Shown piece by piece: positions 50,201-61,294 of a DNA stretch of 64,000 nucleotides. The stretch's first letter is position 1. Each line of letters begins with the position of its first letter. The notes under the pieces were generated by a model. That model saw only the letters and a program-made list of their open reading frames with translations, ran no database searches and was not told the origin of the DNA. The stretch spans positions 93,361,777 through 93,425,776 of the forward strand of contig OX457062.1 in the NCBI GenBank assembly GCA_949752795.1, given 5' to 3'. This DNA is from Hyperoodon ampullatus (Eukaryota > Chordata > Mammalia > Artiodactyla > Ziphiidae). The translations under genes and the position numbers were made by a program.

Positions 50201-50498
50201 GGGGCACAGTGATTAGTACGGATTCTCAGGAATTCGGACAGGGTCCCCCAGACGCCCTCCTCCAACCCGGGCCCCGACTCCCTCTCCCAGCCCAGGCCCT
50301 CCCCGCGCCGCCTCAGCCCAGGCCCGGCCCCATCTTCCCTCCGGACCGGGCAGATGTCCCATCCTCCCCTTCGCCCAGGCAGGCCTCGTCCCGCTCCGAC
50401 TTCTTCCCGCTGTTTCCTCGCACGGCACCCCGGCTCCGGAGGGGAGCCCCTCGGGCCTCGAGCACCCGGCGGAGCCGGCAGGCCCGGGCTCCACTCAC

Positions 50499-50690
50499 CC
50501 CTCAGCCCGGGAGGCGGGGGAGCTGCTGCGGCGGCTCCTCGGGCTGCGCCTCTCCTCCCCGCTCCCGGCCGCCGCCGTGGCCGCCGCTCAGCCTCCGGCC
50601 TGCTCCCGGCCGGCTGGAGACCAGATCCGCTTCACCTCGTCCCCCACTCCGGCCGCCGGAGCCCAGTGTCCTGCATTGACCCGGAAGCAG
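50499..50690 (-). other. TBCEL: Predicted TBCEL exon 1 (5' untranslated)
   Basis: On the minus strand, within the CpG island, GCTGAGGG|gtgagtgg is the only strong splice donor I found; the last exon base is about 50499. It would splice to exon 2 at 29366, making a 21 kb first intron, as is usual for a gene with an untranslated first exon. The upstream limit is a guess based on an ETS-type site (CCGGAAG, 50681-50687) that often lies near initiation sites in CpG promoters. Confidence 0.65.
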
Positions 50691-50725
50691 CTTTCCCGGC
50701 CCAACAACAACACGTAACCCCGTCG

Positions 50726-50738
50726 CACGTGTCACGTC
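50726..50738. promoter_or_regulatory. E-box with adjacent ACGT core
   Basis: CACGTG (50726-50731) is immediately followed by TCACGTC, so two ACGT cores sit about 7 bp apart. Such pairs can bind USF/MYC-type bHLH or CREB/ATF-type bZIP proteins. It is conspicuous because it lies within the CpG island just upstream of the predicted exon 1. Confidence 0.4.
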
Positions 50739-50794
50739 CGCTGCGTGAATGGGAGGGGGCGCCGGAGGAGCGGGTCCTCCCCGACCGAGCTGGG

Positions 50795-50808
50795 GTTGCC
50801 ATGGCGAC
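50795..50808. promoter_or_regulatory. RFX X-box motif in TBCEL promoter
   Basis: GTTGCCATGGCGAC fits the RFX consensus RYYNYY-N(1-3)-RRNRAC without mismatch on both strands. It differs by one base from the perfect palindrome GTTGCCATGGCAAC. It lies roughly 100 bp upstream of the predicted exon 1. RFX factors drive ciliary and spermatogenic genes, which fits a tubulin regulator prominent in testis. That it is bound is inference. Confidence 0.6.
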
Positions 50809-51009
50809 GGGAATGTCTGTGCCGGCCTGGTCGACCCTAGAAACACACCTCATGTGCTCTTTCTCTTGCCCGTCATGAGGGGACACCCTGGGTGCAAAGG
50901 AGGAGTACAAATTGTCACATCAGAGTGGAATAGGGGCAGGTCAGAGCAGAGCCTGGGCCTCTGCGAGGGTGCCGTCTTACAGAAAAGGAGCATTAAGTTG
51001 AACCTTCCA

Positions 51010-51470
51010 TACTTACTTAGGATTTTGTCCTGATTCTGTCACTAGTTTGCCGTGTGACCCTGGTCAATTCACTTCCTGTCTCTGTCTTCAGTGTCCTCAA
51101 TAGCGAGCTCTAGGCTGTAATCTAATACAATCCCAAGATGCTTTTGTGTAAGGATGTGGTAGCGCTCTGGCCTTTATTCTGTGTCCTCTTCACAGGGCCT
51201 GTGGCATCCTGAGCCTTCGGTGCTCCAACACCTATGTAGTAATAGCATCTTCCCCTTATTGAGCCCCTTCCAGATAACAGGCACTGTACATATGCTACTT
51301 CTAATTTTTACCACCTTCCCAAAGTAGGTATTTTATAGAATTAAAAACTGAACTTCATAGAGGTTAAGTGATCTGCCCAAGACCATTAGTAAAAATGACC
51401 AGGCTGAGATTGGAATTCAGGTCAATCTGGCATGAAAGTCAAGTCCATGCATTTCACATTATGCCATACT
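51010..51470. mobile_element. Two adjacent MIR-type fragments
   Basis: GTTTGCCGTGTGACCCTGGT (about 51010-51110) and TAAGTGATCTGCCCAAGACC within 51236-51470 mark two diverged MIR copies side by side. Confidence 0.6.
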
Positions 51471-51902
51471 ATTGCTCCAGCTCCATACATGTTATGTCTT
51501 ACTGTTTAGCTGTGATTGCTTAGGTACTTCTTTGACCATTTCTTTTGCAGGAATGTACATGAAATAGGGATGATGCTGGCTGATCCTGAAGAGAATTCAG
51601 CCTTATACGGATATTTTAGCTGAAGAGCTAGGAGTTGACAAGGTCTATGTGCATAAGTTGTGTGTGCTTTCGTGTGGTGTGTGTCAGGGAGCAGGTGAGG
51701 GGTTGTGATGTGCATGCACGTGTATTTATTGGTTCATAGAGTGGGGAAGACAAAATTCTTTACAAGGGACTCAGTGGCAGTTCCAGGGGACTTACTTCTC
51801 TTATTGTATTTTGTTTTGATTTGTCTCATTGGTAGGGCTTAGGGGAATTCGAAAAAAAAAAAAAAAAAAAGCCTGAAAGAGATGATTAAAGAAACTGTTC
51901 TG

Positions 51903-52088
51903 GGGCTTCCCTGATGGTGCAGTGGTTGAGAGTCCGCCTGCCAATGCAGGTGCCCTGGTCCGGGAAGATCCCACATGCCACGGAGCGGCTAGGCCCGTGA
52001 GCCATCGCTGAGCCTGCACGTCCAGAGCCTGTGCTCCGCAGTGGGAGAGGCCACAACAGTGAGAGGCCCGCGTACCGCAAAAAAAAAG
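51903..52088 (+). mobile_element. CHR SINE, short form, lacking the B-box
   Basis: Same SINE with the exact TSD AGAAACTGTTCTG (51890-51902 and 52089-52101). The stretch that normally holds GGACACGGGTTCG is absent after AATGCAGG, removing the internal B-box. It lies outside the gene. Confidence 0.93.
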
Positions 52089-52535
52089 AGAAACTGTTCT
52101 GAGGATCACGGGGAGGGTGAGCCAAGCAGTGGGGCTTAGGTTGCTGAAGTGGGTGCCTCCCTCCTCCTTCTTCAGAGGACAGAACATCTTTCTGGCACCT
52201 TAGGATGGATGGCTTTGGAAGCATCAGGATTGTTGGCATAACCAACATCTAAAGTCGCCTCAGTGGCAAGGATCATGAGAAGAGCTGAGTGGGCTATGCA
52301 CAGAGGAAGAAGAGTGAGGTGGATGCTGCATGGATACTTTACTGATAGACTTACCTGTGAGCGCAGGTACCCTTGGGGACACCCAGAAATACATAGGAAG
52401 TTAGATGTCCTGTGAGCAACAGTGAGCAACTAGGAAAAAAGGCAAGAAATGTGGGTCATTACTGTTAACAAATTCTGTGTACAATGTATATAACTACATA
52501 TATGAGTAATGTATATGATTGGGTGTGATTAGTTA

Positions 52536-52868
52536 CAGTCAGCCCTCCGTACCCCTGGGGTTCCATATCCACGGGCTCAACCAATCGCAGGTAGAGAATA
52601 TTCAGAAAAAAGAAAATTCCAGAAAGTTCCAAAAAGCAAAACTTGAATTTGTTGTGCACAGGCAACTATTTACATGGCACTATTTACATAGCGCTTATAT
52701 TATATTAGGTAATATAAGTAATCTAGAGATGAGTTAAAGTATACTGGAGGATGTGTGTGGGTTATTTGCAAATACTACACCATTTTATATAAGGGACTCC
52801 AGCATCTGTGGATTTTGGTGTCTGCAAAGGTCCTGGAACAATCCCCCACAGATATCGAGAGATGACTG
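52536..52868. mobile_element. MER2-like Tigger DNA transposon
   Basis: CAGTCAGCCCTCCGTACCCC at the left and a terminus ending GAGATGACTG at the right are inverted. Inside are CATCTGTGGATTTTGGTGTC and TTTATATAAGGGACTCCAGC, as in MER2. TA precedes the left end. Confidence 0.85.
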
Positions 52869-53063
52869 TGTATGCTTCCATGTTTCTTGGAGATATCCTT
52901 GACTTACTTTTCTTTCATTCCCTTCTCTCCCCTTATGGTGCAAACTCCTAAAGACAAGATCAATGTCTCTACCTATCCCTGGTCTATCTTCACAAGATAG
53001 GCAGAATTATCTTTCTAAAACTCATGTGTGATCGTGGTCTTCCCTGTCTGCTCTTATTCTGTA

Positions 53064-53260
53064 CAGCCCTGTTCAATCTGGTAGGCACTAGCCGTATGTG
53101 GTTATTTAAATTTAAATGAATTTAAATTGCATTTCCTGAGTCACATAACACTAGCCACATTTCAGGTGCTCAGTAGCCATATGTGACTAGGACTATCATA
53201 TTGGACACTGCCAATATAGACTATTTTCATCATCACAGAAAGTTCTCTTGGGCAGTGCTG
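53064..53260. mobile_element. hAT-Charlie non-autonomous element
   Basis: The left end CAGCCCTGTTCAATCTGG and right end GGGCAGTGCTG are inverted. The interior has CTAGCCACATTTCAGGTGCT and ATATTGGACACTGCC. Flanking L2-like sequence lies on both sides (about 52.93-53.05 and 53.27-53.48 kb). Confidence 0.75.
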
Positions 53261-53942
53261 CTCTATACTCTCAAGCCCTCATGTGTAGGTTCTTTGGGAA
53301 TTTGCTTCGCTGAACCCTTTGCTTGAAACATTATTCTTCCACCTCCTTGAGACTGAAAATTATATATAATTGCTTATTTTCTTGTCTCCTTGACTAGCAC
53401 ATAAGCCTTAATGAAGGCAGGAGCTAGATCCATCTTGTTCACAGTTGATTCCCTATTATCCCTAAAGGACTGTTATAGACAAGGAGACAGTTGATAGGGA
53501 AGTAAAATGAGAGAAAGCAACAGAAAGGCAAATTTCTGGTCATTTTAATAGAAATTGTTGGTAATTTAATTGTTTTGACCTACAAACAGCAATTTCATAT
53601 AGTTCAAGCTAATAATAAGGAAGAACTTCTGAAGAATTGGAGTGCTTTAGTCAGTTCTAATGAGTTCACCGTTACTGGGATAGGTTAAGCAAAGACTGGG
53701 ATAGGTTAAGCCAAGGGGAAATCTGTTAGAATGGTGTATAAATAATTCCTGGATCAGTTGGACTCATTAACTAGTCAACTAGTCCAATTCTAAGATTCTA
53801 AGTCTATGGTCCTCCAACCAGCTCTTTAATTCAGGGCTGAGTATGCTATAACAATAATCATAGCTACTTTCTGAGTTTTTATTATGTGCCAAACATGCTC
53901 GAGATATTTCACATAGATATTTCCTTTAATCCTCACAAAGAT

Positions 53943-54321
53943 TATTTTTTAAATTTTATTTATTTATTTATTTTTAGCTGCATTTAGTCTTCGTTGCTGC
54001 GCGCGGGCTTTTTCTCTAGCTGTGGCGAGCGGGGGCTACTCTTCGTTGCAGTGCACAGGCTTCTCATTGCATTGGCTTCTCTTGTTGTGGAGCATGAGCT
54101 CTAGGCACGCGGGCTTCAGTAGTTGTGGCTCACAGGCTCAGTAGTTGTGGCACGCAGGCTCAGTAGTTGTGGCTCACGGGCTCTAGAGCTCAAGCTCAGT
54201 AGTTGTGGCGCATGGGCTTAGTTGCTCCGTGGCATGAGGGATCTTCCCGGACCAGGGCTTGAACCCGTGTCCCCTGCGTTGGCAGGCAGATTCATAACCA
54301 GGGCGCCACCCGGGGAAGTCC
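53943..54321 (-). mobile_element. CHR SINE, long form, minus orientation, inside a MIR
   Basis: The reverse complement gives the tRNA-like head near 54321 and an AAATAAATAAAT tail near 53950. MIR-like sequence continues on either side (53.87-53.94 and 54.33-54.47 kb). It is the only minus-strand CHR copy in the window and lies outside TBCEL. Confidence 0.93.
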
Positions 54322-55941
54322 CTTACAATGATTTTTGTGAAGTACATTTGGTGCCATCAGATTTGCCAAGTAAGACTCAGGTTAAGTGATATACCCAGCA
54401 ACATACAGTTAGTAAATGGCAGAGGTTGCATTCATATTTAGGTCAGTCTGACGTCAGAATCTGAGTTCATAATAATGGGATATAGTAATGATGGGCTATA
54501 GTTCAACAGGAAGTTTCAGTCAGATTTTTGCATGTTCTTCTAATTCAACAAATGGTTATTTTATAATGGATGTATGTCTTTCACCTAGCTAGGTGGTTTG
54601 GGGAAAACAAAGATGGATAAGGCATTGTCCCTAAAATGTAGTTGGAAAGATAATGCATATGCCCAAATAACAGTGATATAGGACAGTTAAATGTCTATTA
54701 TTTTAAAAGGGGATTTAGGGAGTCATCTTCTTAGCTGAAGACCTCTCCCAAGTAGGCAAAAGAATAAGGACAGAATTATATGAGAATTCAGTATGAACAG
54801 CATGAGTACACAAATGGGAACACAGGGGAAGAGAAAAACAACCGCTTCACTTGAAAGAATAATGGCTGGTTTCAAAATTGAGAGTCTGCAATACTAGTCC
54901 TGGTTTTCCCACTAACCAGCCATGTCACTTGATCTCTTTCTGCTTTAGAGCTTTATCTGTCTGATAACCTGAATTAGATAAACAACCATGGTGAATACAT
55001 ATAATATTTTACATGTATATATTTTCAAGAGGAAGTACCATAGTTTCCATGAGATTCCCAGAGAAATCACTACTCAGAAAACTTTTAGGCTACATTATAG
55101 CTTTAAATTCTGCAGTTCTCAGATTCTGTATTTTATTTTGGTCAACATTATTGACGTATCTGTCAGGAAATGGACTGTCATGCCAAGCTTAGTGACCAAG
55201 CAAAAGGCAGAAATATTTTTAGTTTAACCTGGAGACTCATACCTAGAACTATTTAGAAAGCATCAGGATTTTCATACTGGGCAGAATATGGTCTTAAAAA
55301 AACAACTCAATTTGTTCTGCTATATGCATAAATGGATCAGTCGTAAGAAGCTTAATTATCAAGGAGGCTTTACATTTATTAAGATCATTTGTAACAAATT
55401 GCTGGAAACGTCACTAAACCCTCTTAGTTTTTATATTTCTGTGTGTATAATATACACAGAGAAAACTGTACATACATGAACATTTCAATGAATTATCACA
55501 AAGCAAAAACCCATGTAACCACCAGCCTGTCAAGTCATAGAACAAGGCCAGTTTCCCAAAGTCTTCCCCCAGTAACTACACCACCATTCTCCCCAAAGTT
55601 AACTACTATTCTTCTAATATTGTAGATTATTTTTCCATTTTTAAACTATATAAATGAAATCAAATGAGATGACTTCCTTCACTTAACATGGTGAATCTTC
55701 CACGTTGTTGCCTATAGCTGAAGTTTATTCATTTTTGTTGTTCAATAGTATTTCATATTATAATCCACCACAATTTATTTATCTATTCCACTATTGAAGG
55801 ATGTTTGGGTCGTTTCAGGCTTTTGACTATTATGCATAATGCTGCTATGAACATTCTTGTACTTAATTTTTAGTGCACATATATACACGTTTCTGTTGGG
55901 AATATACTCAGGAGTAAAATTGATGGGTCACAGCTTTAGAT

Positions 55942-56523
55942 CAGCACTGTCTAGTAGAAATATATTGTAAGTCAAGTCACATATGTAATTTAAAATTTTC
56001 TTGTAGCCACATTAAAAACTTAAAACATGAATATTAATCATGTACTTTATTACTCCAATATATCCAAAATGTCATTTTAATGTCATCAATGTGGAAATTA
56101 TTAATTAGGTGTTTTACATTCTTTCATATATTGAATCTTCAAAATTCAGTGTGTATTTTACCCTATTACAATTTGTACTATCCACAGCTTAAGTGTTCAG
56201 TAACCAAATGTGGTACTAACTATTACTACTACCTCTTAAGTGTTCAATAACCAAATGTGGTACTAACTATTACTACTACCTCTTAAGTGTTCAATAACCA
56301 AATGTGGTACTATTACTACTACCTCTTAAGTGTTCAGTAAGCAAAAGTGGTACTAACTATTACTACTACTTCTTAAGTGCTCAGTAACCAAATGTGGTAC
56401 TAACTATTACTACTACCTCTTAAGTGTTCAGTAACTAAATGTGGTACTAACTATTACTACTACCTCTTAAGTGTTCAGTAACCAAATGTGGTACTATTAC
56501 TACTACTATATTGGGCAGTGCAA
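55942..56523. mobile_element. hAT-Charlie element (MER1-type) with internal tandem expansion
   Basis: It starts CAGCACTGTCTAGTAG and ends TTGGGCAGTGCAA, flanked by exact 8 bp copies of CTTTAGAT (55934-55941 and 56524-56531), the TSD length of hAT elements. The interior matches the copy at 14863-15209. The right end has expanded into the tandem repeat at 56188-56509. Confidence 0.87.
56188..56509 (+). repeat. Seven-copy 47 bp minisatellite
   Basis: The units start at 56188, 56235, 56282, 56325, 56372, 56419 and 56466. The period is 47 bp except for the third unit (43 bp) and the partial last. Each holds CTTAAGTGTTCAGTAACCAA and a TATTACTACTACCT tail. The seed is the right end of the surrounding hAT element, whose normal sequence is of the AAGTGCTCAGTAGCCACATG kind. 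Confidence 0.95.
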
Positions 56524-56853
56524 CTTTAGATTATACTGCCAAACAGTTTTCCAAAGTGGCTGTGCCAATTTACACTTCTGACAGCAGTGTACGAGTTACA
56601 ATTGTTCCACGTCTTCATCAATACTTGGTATTGTGCGTCTTTTAAATTTTAGTCATTTTGATGGTTGTGTAGTAGTATCTTATTTCAGTTTAATTTGCAT
56701 TTCCTTAATGATAAGGAGGTTGAGTATCTCTTCCTATGCTTATTGGCCAATTGATATTCTCTTTCATGAAGAGTTTGTGTCCTTTTATTCTACTGAGTTT
56801 GTCTTTTTCTTATTGGTCTGATAAAATTTGTTGAAAAGTATTCTCTCTTTTTC

Positions 56854-57131
56854 AGTGAAGTAAGTCAGAAAGAGAAAAACAAATATCGTATATTAACGCA
56901 TATATGTGGAACCTAGAAAAATGGTACAGATGAACCAGTTTGCAGGGCAGAAATAGAGACACAGATGTAGAGAACAAACATATGGACACCAAGGGGGAAA
57001 AGTGGCGGGGGTGGTGGTGATGGTGGGATGAATTGGGAGATTGGGATTGACATATACACACTAATATGTATAAAATAGATAACTAATAAGAACCTGCTGT
57101 ATAAAAAATAAAATTAAATTTAAAAATAAAA
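56854..57131 (+). mobile_element. Young L1 3' end (5'-truncated)
   Basis: This is nearly the same 3'UTR as in 7905-12186 and 35430-35714, with an A-rich tail. The exact 20 bp TSD AAAAGTATTCTCTCTTTTTC lies at 56834-56853 and 57132-57151. It inserted into older L1-derived sequence. Confidence 0.94.
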
Positions 57132-57151
57132 AAAAGTATTCTCTCTTTTTC

Positions 57152-57801
57152 TATTCCCTGCCAAAATTTGTGTAATATTGGCATCATTTGTTCCTTAGAT
57201 GATTGTTTGAGTTCTCTGGTAAAGCCATTTTGACCTAGAGTTTTTGTATGAAAAGTTTTCAATTACAGATTCAATTTATTTCATAGTTAGGCATTATTCA
57301 AATTTTCCTACTCTTCCTTACATCCATTTTAGTAAGTTGTAGTTTTCCAGGAATTTGTTCACTCTGTTTAAGTTTTCAAATGTATTAGCATAAAGTTGTT
57401 CATAATATCCTATTATCTTTGTCAGAGCTACAGAACCTATAGTGACATCTCATTTTTATTCTAGGTAATGGTTACTTGTGCCATGTCTTCTTCCTTGATT
57501 AATCTCACCAGTTTTGTTGGTCTTCTGAGAAAATCAATTACTGGTTTTGTTGAATCTCTCTGTTATACTTTTCCCTGTTTTATTATTTTCTACTTATTTC
57601 TTTATTATTTTCTTCCTTCTGCTCTTATTGGGTATAATGTACTGTTCTTTTTCTAACTTTATTCTTTTCTCTAATACATTTAGAACTACATATTTGCCTC
57701 TACATACAGCTTTAGTTGATTGCCATAGTTTTGATATGCAGCATTATCATTCAGTTTTAAATATTTTCTAATTTCTTTAGTCCATTGATATGACAGATTA
57801 T
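57152..57801 (-). mobile_element. Older L1 ORF2 fragment flanking the twin-primed L1
   Basis: The plus strand shows the complement of L1 ORF2 (CCAGGAATTTGTTCACTCTG, CTTCCTTCTGCTCTTATTGG). L1-derived minus-strand sequence resumes at about 61313-61450 (AAACCAGCCTTGCACTGTGC, ATTTTGTTGAAGGTTTTTGC). The two parts are not in simple consensus order, so more than one old fragment may be involved. Confidence 0.65.
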
Positions 57802-57820
57802 ATTAATTGGTTTTTTAAAC

Positions 57821-60800
57821 TGAGATATAATAACATACAACATTGTGTAAGTGTTAATTTGATACATTTATATATTGCAATATGTTTACCACCATGGTGT
57901 TAGCTAACACCGCCATCATCTCACATAATTATCACTTCTTTTTTTGTGGTGAGAACAGTTAAGACTTAGTCTCTTTGCAACTTTAAAGTTTAGAACACAG
58001 TATTGTTGACTATAATCACTTTTCTGAGCACTAGATCTCCAGAACATATTCATCTTCTAGTTGCAAGTTTAAGTACCCTTAAATAACATCTCCTTAATTC
58101 CCCCACTCCCCAGCCACTGGTAACCAACATTTTACTCTCTGTTTCTACTACAAGTTTGGCTTTTTCAAACTCCACATATAAGTGATATCATACATTATTT
58201 GTCTTTCTCTGTCTGGCTTATCTCATTTAGCATCACACCCTCAAGTTTCATCCATGCTGTTGCAAATGCAGGACTTCCTTCTTTTTCATGGCTGAATAAT
58301 ATTGCATTGTGTATATGTACACCACATCTTCTGTATCTATTTATCCATTGACAGACACTTAGGTTGTTTACATATCTTTGCTACTGTGAATAATGCTGCA
58401 ATGAACATGGGAGTGCAGGTATCTTTTTGATATCCTGTTTTCATTTCCTTTAGCTAAATACCCAGAAATGAGATTGCTGGTTCATATGGTAGTTTGATTT
58501 TTAATTTTTTGAGGAATTCCCATACTGTTTTCCATAGTGGCTGAACCAATTTACATTCCCACCAACAGTACACAAGGGTTCCCTTTTCTTCACATCCTCA
58601 CCAACACTTGTTATCTCTTATCTTCTTGATAATAGTCATTCTAACAAATGTTAGGTGATATCTCATTGTGATTTTGATTTGCATTTTCCTGATGATTAGT
58701 GGTGTTGAGTATCTTTCCAGGTACCTGTTGTTCATTTGGATGTCTTCTTTGGAAAAATAGATGTCCGTTGGGAAAAATGCCTATTCAAGTTTTCTGCCAA
58801 TTTTTAAATCATATTGTTTGATTTTTGGTTATTGATTTGTATGAGTTATTTATAATTTTGAATATTAACCCCTTATTTGATATGTGGTTTGCAAATGTCT
58901 TGTCTTAGTCTGTAGGTTGCCTTTTCATTTTGTTCATTGTTTCTTTTGCTGTACAGAAGTTTTTAGTTAATTGTAGTCCCACTTGTTGATTTTTTTATTT
59001 TGTTGCTTGTGCTTGTGCTATAACATATAAAAAAATCATTGTCAAGATCAATGTCAAGGAGCCTCTTTCCTATGTTTTCTTCTAGGAGTTTTACAATATC
59101 AGGTCTTATGTTTAAGTCTTTAATCCAGTTTGAGTTGATTTTTATGTATGGTGTAAGATAGGGGTCCAATTTCATTTTTCTGTATATCCAGATTACCCAA
59201 CACCATTTGTTGAAGAGACTATCCTTTCCCCATTGTATATTCTTGGTTATCTTGTCAAATATTAGTTGGCTATAAGTGCAGGGGTTTACTTCTGGGCTCT
59301 CTATTCTGTCCTATTGGTCTGTGTGTCTATTTTTATGCCACTACCATATTGTTGTAATTATTATAGCTTTGTAATATAGTTTGAAATCAGGACCTGTGGT
59401 GCCTCCAGCTTTGTTCTTCTTTTTCAGTATTGCTTTGGCTAGTTGGAGGCTACAGATGGCTTGGGGTAGTAGGACATTTTAACAATATTGACTCTTTTGA
59501 TCCATGAACACAGGATATTTTTACATTTTTTTGTGTGTCTTCCTCAGTTTTTTTATCAAGTCTTGTAGATTTCATTGCCTCAAAACAAATCTTAGCAAAT
59601 TTAAGATTGAAATCATACCAAGTATCTTTTCTAACCACAATTATGTGAAACTAGAAGTCAACAACAAGAGGAAAACTGAAAATTTACAAGCATGTGTAAA
59701 CTAAACAACATACTCCTAAACATCTAACTAATGGGTCAAAGAAAAAATCAAAAGGAAATTTAAAAATGTCTCAAAATAAATGAAAATAAAAACACAATAT
59801 ACTAAAACCTATAGGATGCTGCAAAAGCAGTTCTTACAGGTAAGTTTGTAGTGATAAATTCATATATTAAGAAAATAGAAAGATTTCAAATAAACATCCT
59901 AACCTTATACCTCAAGGAGTTAGCAAAAGAATAACAACTAAGCCCAAGGTTAGCACAAGGAAGGAACTAACAAGGATCAGAGCAGAAATAAGTGAAATAG
60001 AGACCAGAAAAACAATAGAAAAGATCAAGAAAACTAAGAACTGATTTTTTTTTTAAAGATAAACAAAATTGACAAACCTTTAGCTGGTTTGACTAAGAAA
60101 AAATGAGTGAAGACACAAACTTCTAAAATCGGAAATGAAAGTGGAGTTATTACAACTGATACCACAGAAATATATAGGATCATAAAAGACTACTATGAAC
60201 AATTATGTGCCAACAAATTGGATAAATTTATCTCCCCAAGTGGATAAATTTCTAGAGATATACAACTACCAAGACCAAATCGTGAATAAACAGGATATTT
60301 GAACAGACCAAAAGGAAATTGAATCAGAAATCAAAAACTTCTCAACACAAAAAGCCCAGGACCACATGGTTTCACTGTTGAATTTTATCAAACATTTAAA
60401 GAATAATTAAGGCCAATTCTTCTCAAATGCTTCCAAAAAATTGAAGAGGAGGGAACACTCCCAAACTCATTTTACAAGACCAGAATTATCCTGATATCAA
60501 AGCCAGTTAAGGATACTACAAGAAAAGAAAACTATAGACAAATATCCATGCTGAATATAGATGCAAAAATTCTTAACAAAATATTAACAAACTGAATTCA
60601 GCAACACATTAAAAGGATCATACACCATGATCAAGTGGAATTTATCACTGGGTTGCAAGGATGGTTCAACTTATGCAAATCAATAAATGTGATACATCAC
60701 ATTAATAGAATGAAAGATAAAAATCACATGATCATCTCAATAGAGGCAAAAAGAAGGCATTTAACAAAATATGACATCTTGCATTATAAAAACCCTCAAT

Positions 60801-61294
60801 AAGTTGGGTATAGAAGGAACATACCTCAATATAATAAATAAATGTAATAAAATAAATAATATGACATACCCACAGCTAACATCATACTCAACAGTGAAAG
60901 GCTGAAAGTTTTTCCTCTGAGATCAGGAATAAGACAAGAGTGCACATTCTCTTATTCAGCATAATACTAGAAGTCCTAGCTAGAGCAATCACTCAAAATA
61001 AAGGCAACAAAATTGGAAAGGAAAAGTTAAATTGTCATTATTTGCAGGTGATGTGATCTTATATATAGAAAATCCTAAGACTCAACCAAAAAACTGTTAG
61101 AACTAATCAACAAATTCAGTAATGTTGCAAGATATAAAATTGTACAAAAATCAGTTGCATTTCTATACAGTAACAATAAAATATCTGAAAAAGAAATAAA
61201 GAAAACTATCCCATTCACAATAGGACCAAAACTAATAAAATGCTTAGAAATAAATTTAACCAAGGAAGTGAAACATCCATACAATGGAAACTAC
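57821..61294 (-). mobile_element. L1M-type element with inverted 5' segment (twin priming)
   Basis: The left part (57821 to about 59570) is L1 3'UTR and ORF2 C-terminus in minus orientation, including [20 protein letters not shown]. The right part (about 59590-61294) is ORF2 from the endonuclease to mid reverse transcriptase in plus orientation. Near-matching TSDs ATTAATTGG(T)nAAAC and ATTAATTGA(T)nAAAC lie at 57802-57820 and 61295-61312. Many stops and frameshifts show that it is old and dead. Confidence 0.88.
59590..61294 (+). pseudogene. Inverted L1 ORF2 segment, heavily decayed
   Basis: Fragments recognisable by order are an endonuclease end (KFKIEIIPSIFSNHN), a middle part (AATAGAGACCAGAAAAACAA), a reverse-transcriptase region ([14 protein letters not shown] at about 60920) and a decayed FADD equivalent read as FAGDVILY (about 61043). 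No open frame exceeds 70 codons. Its last L1 residues lie just upstream of where the minus-oriented left part begins. Confidence 0.8.

Larger units (their letters stand above)
29367..50498 (-). other. TBCEL intron 1 (21.1 kb)
   Basis: This intron separates the untranslated exon 1 from exon 2. It contains old L2/MIR fragments, an LTR (31.66-32.08 kb), five L1 3' parts, a Tigger-type element, a MER5-type fragment and two CHR SINEs, listed separately. I see no coding exon. Stretches 32.1-34.5, 36.6-39.1, 47.3-50.1 kb are mostly unassigned AT-rich sequence without a recognisable gene or repeat. Confidence 0.8.
50180..50860. promoter_or_regulatory. TBCEL: CpG-island promoter of TBCEL
   Basis: Base composition changes abruptly here from AT-rich to strongly GC-rich with dense CG dinucleotides, and returns to AT-rich after about 50.86 kb. 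No TATA box precedes the predicted first exon. Sites seen include an ETS motif (50681-50687), a CACGTG E-box (50726-50731), GC boxes and an X-box (50795-50808). Open frames across the island on both strands are expected by-products of high GC. Confidence 0.88.
55450..56833 (-). mobile_element. Ancient L1 (L1M-type) 3' part, split by a hAT element
   Basis: The plus strand reads the complement of an old L1 3' end: CCATGTAACCACCAGCCTGT, TGCTGCTATGAACATTCTTG, CCAAACAGTTTTCCAAAGTG and TACTTGGTATTGTGCGTCTT. It is interrupted at 55942-56523 by a DNA transposon. Confidence 0.75.

Noticed and set aside
50502..50846. Minus-strand 114-codon frame in the CpG island as an extra TBCEL N-terminus
   Set aside because: It is low complexity, and exon 2 has an in-frame stop before the ATG, so no upstream coding extension can join it.
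50209..50878. Long plus-strand open frames (156 and 174 codons) across the CpG island
   Set aside because: They are Pro/Ala/Arg/Ser-rich, have no domain, and arise from low stop-codon frequency at high GC. The only convincing splice donor is on the other strand.
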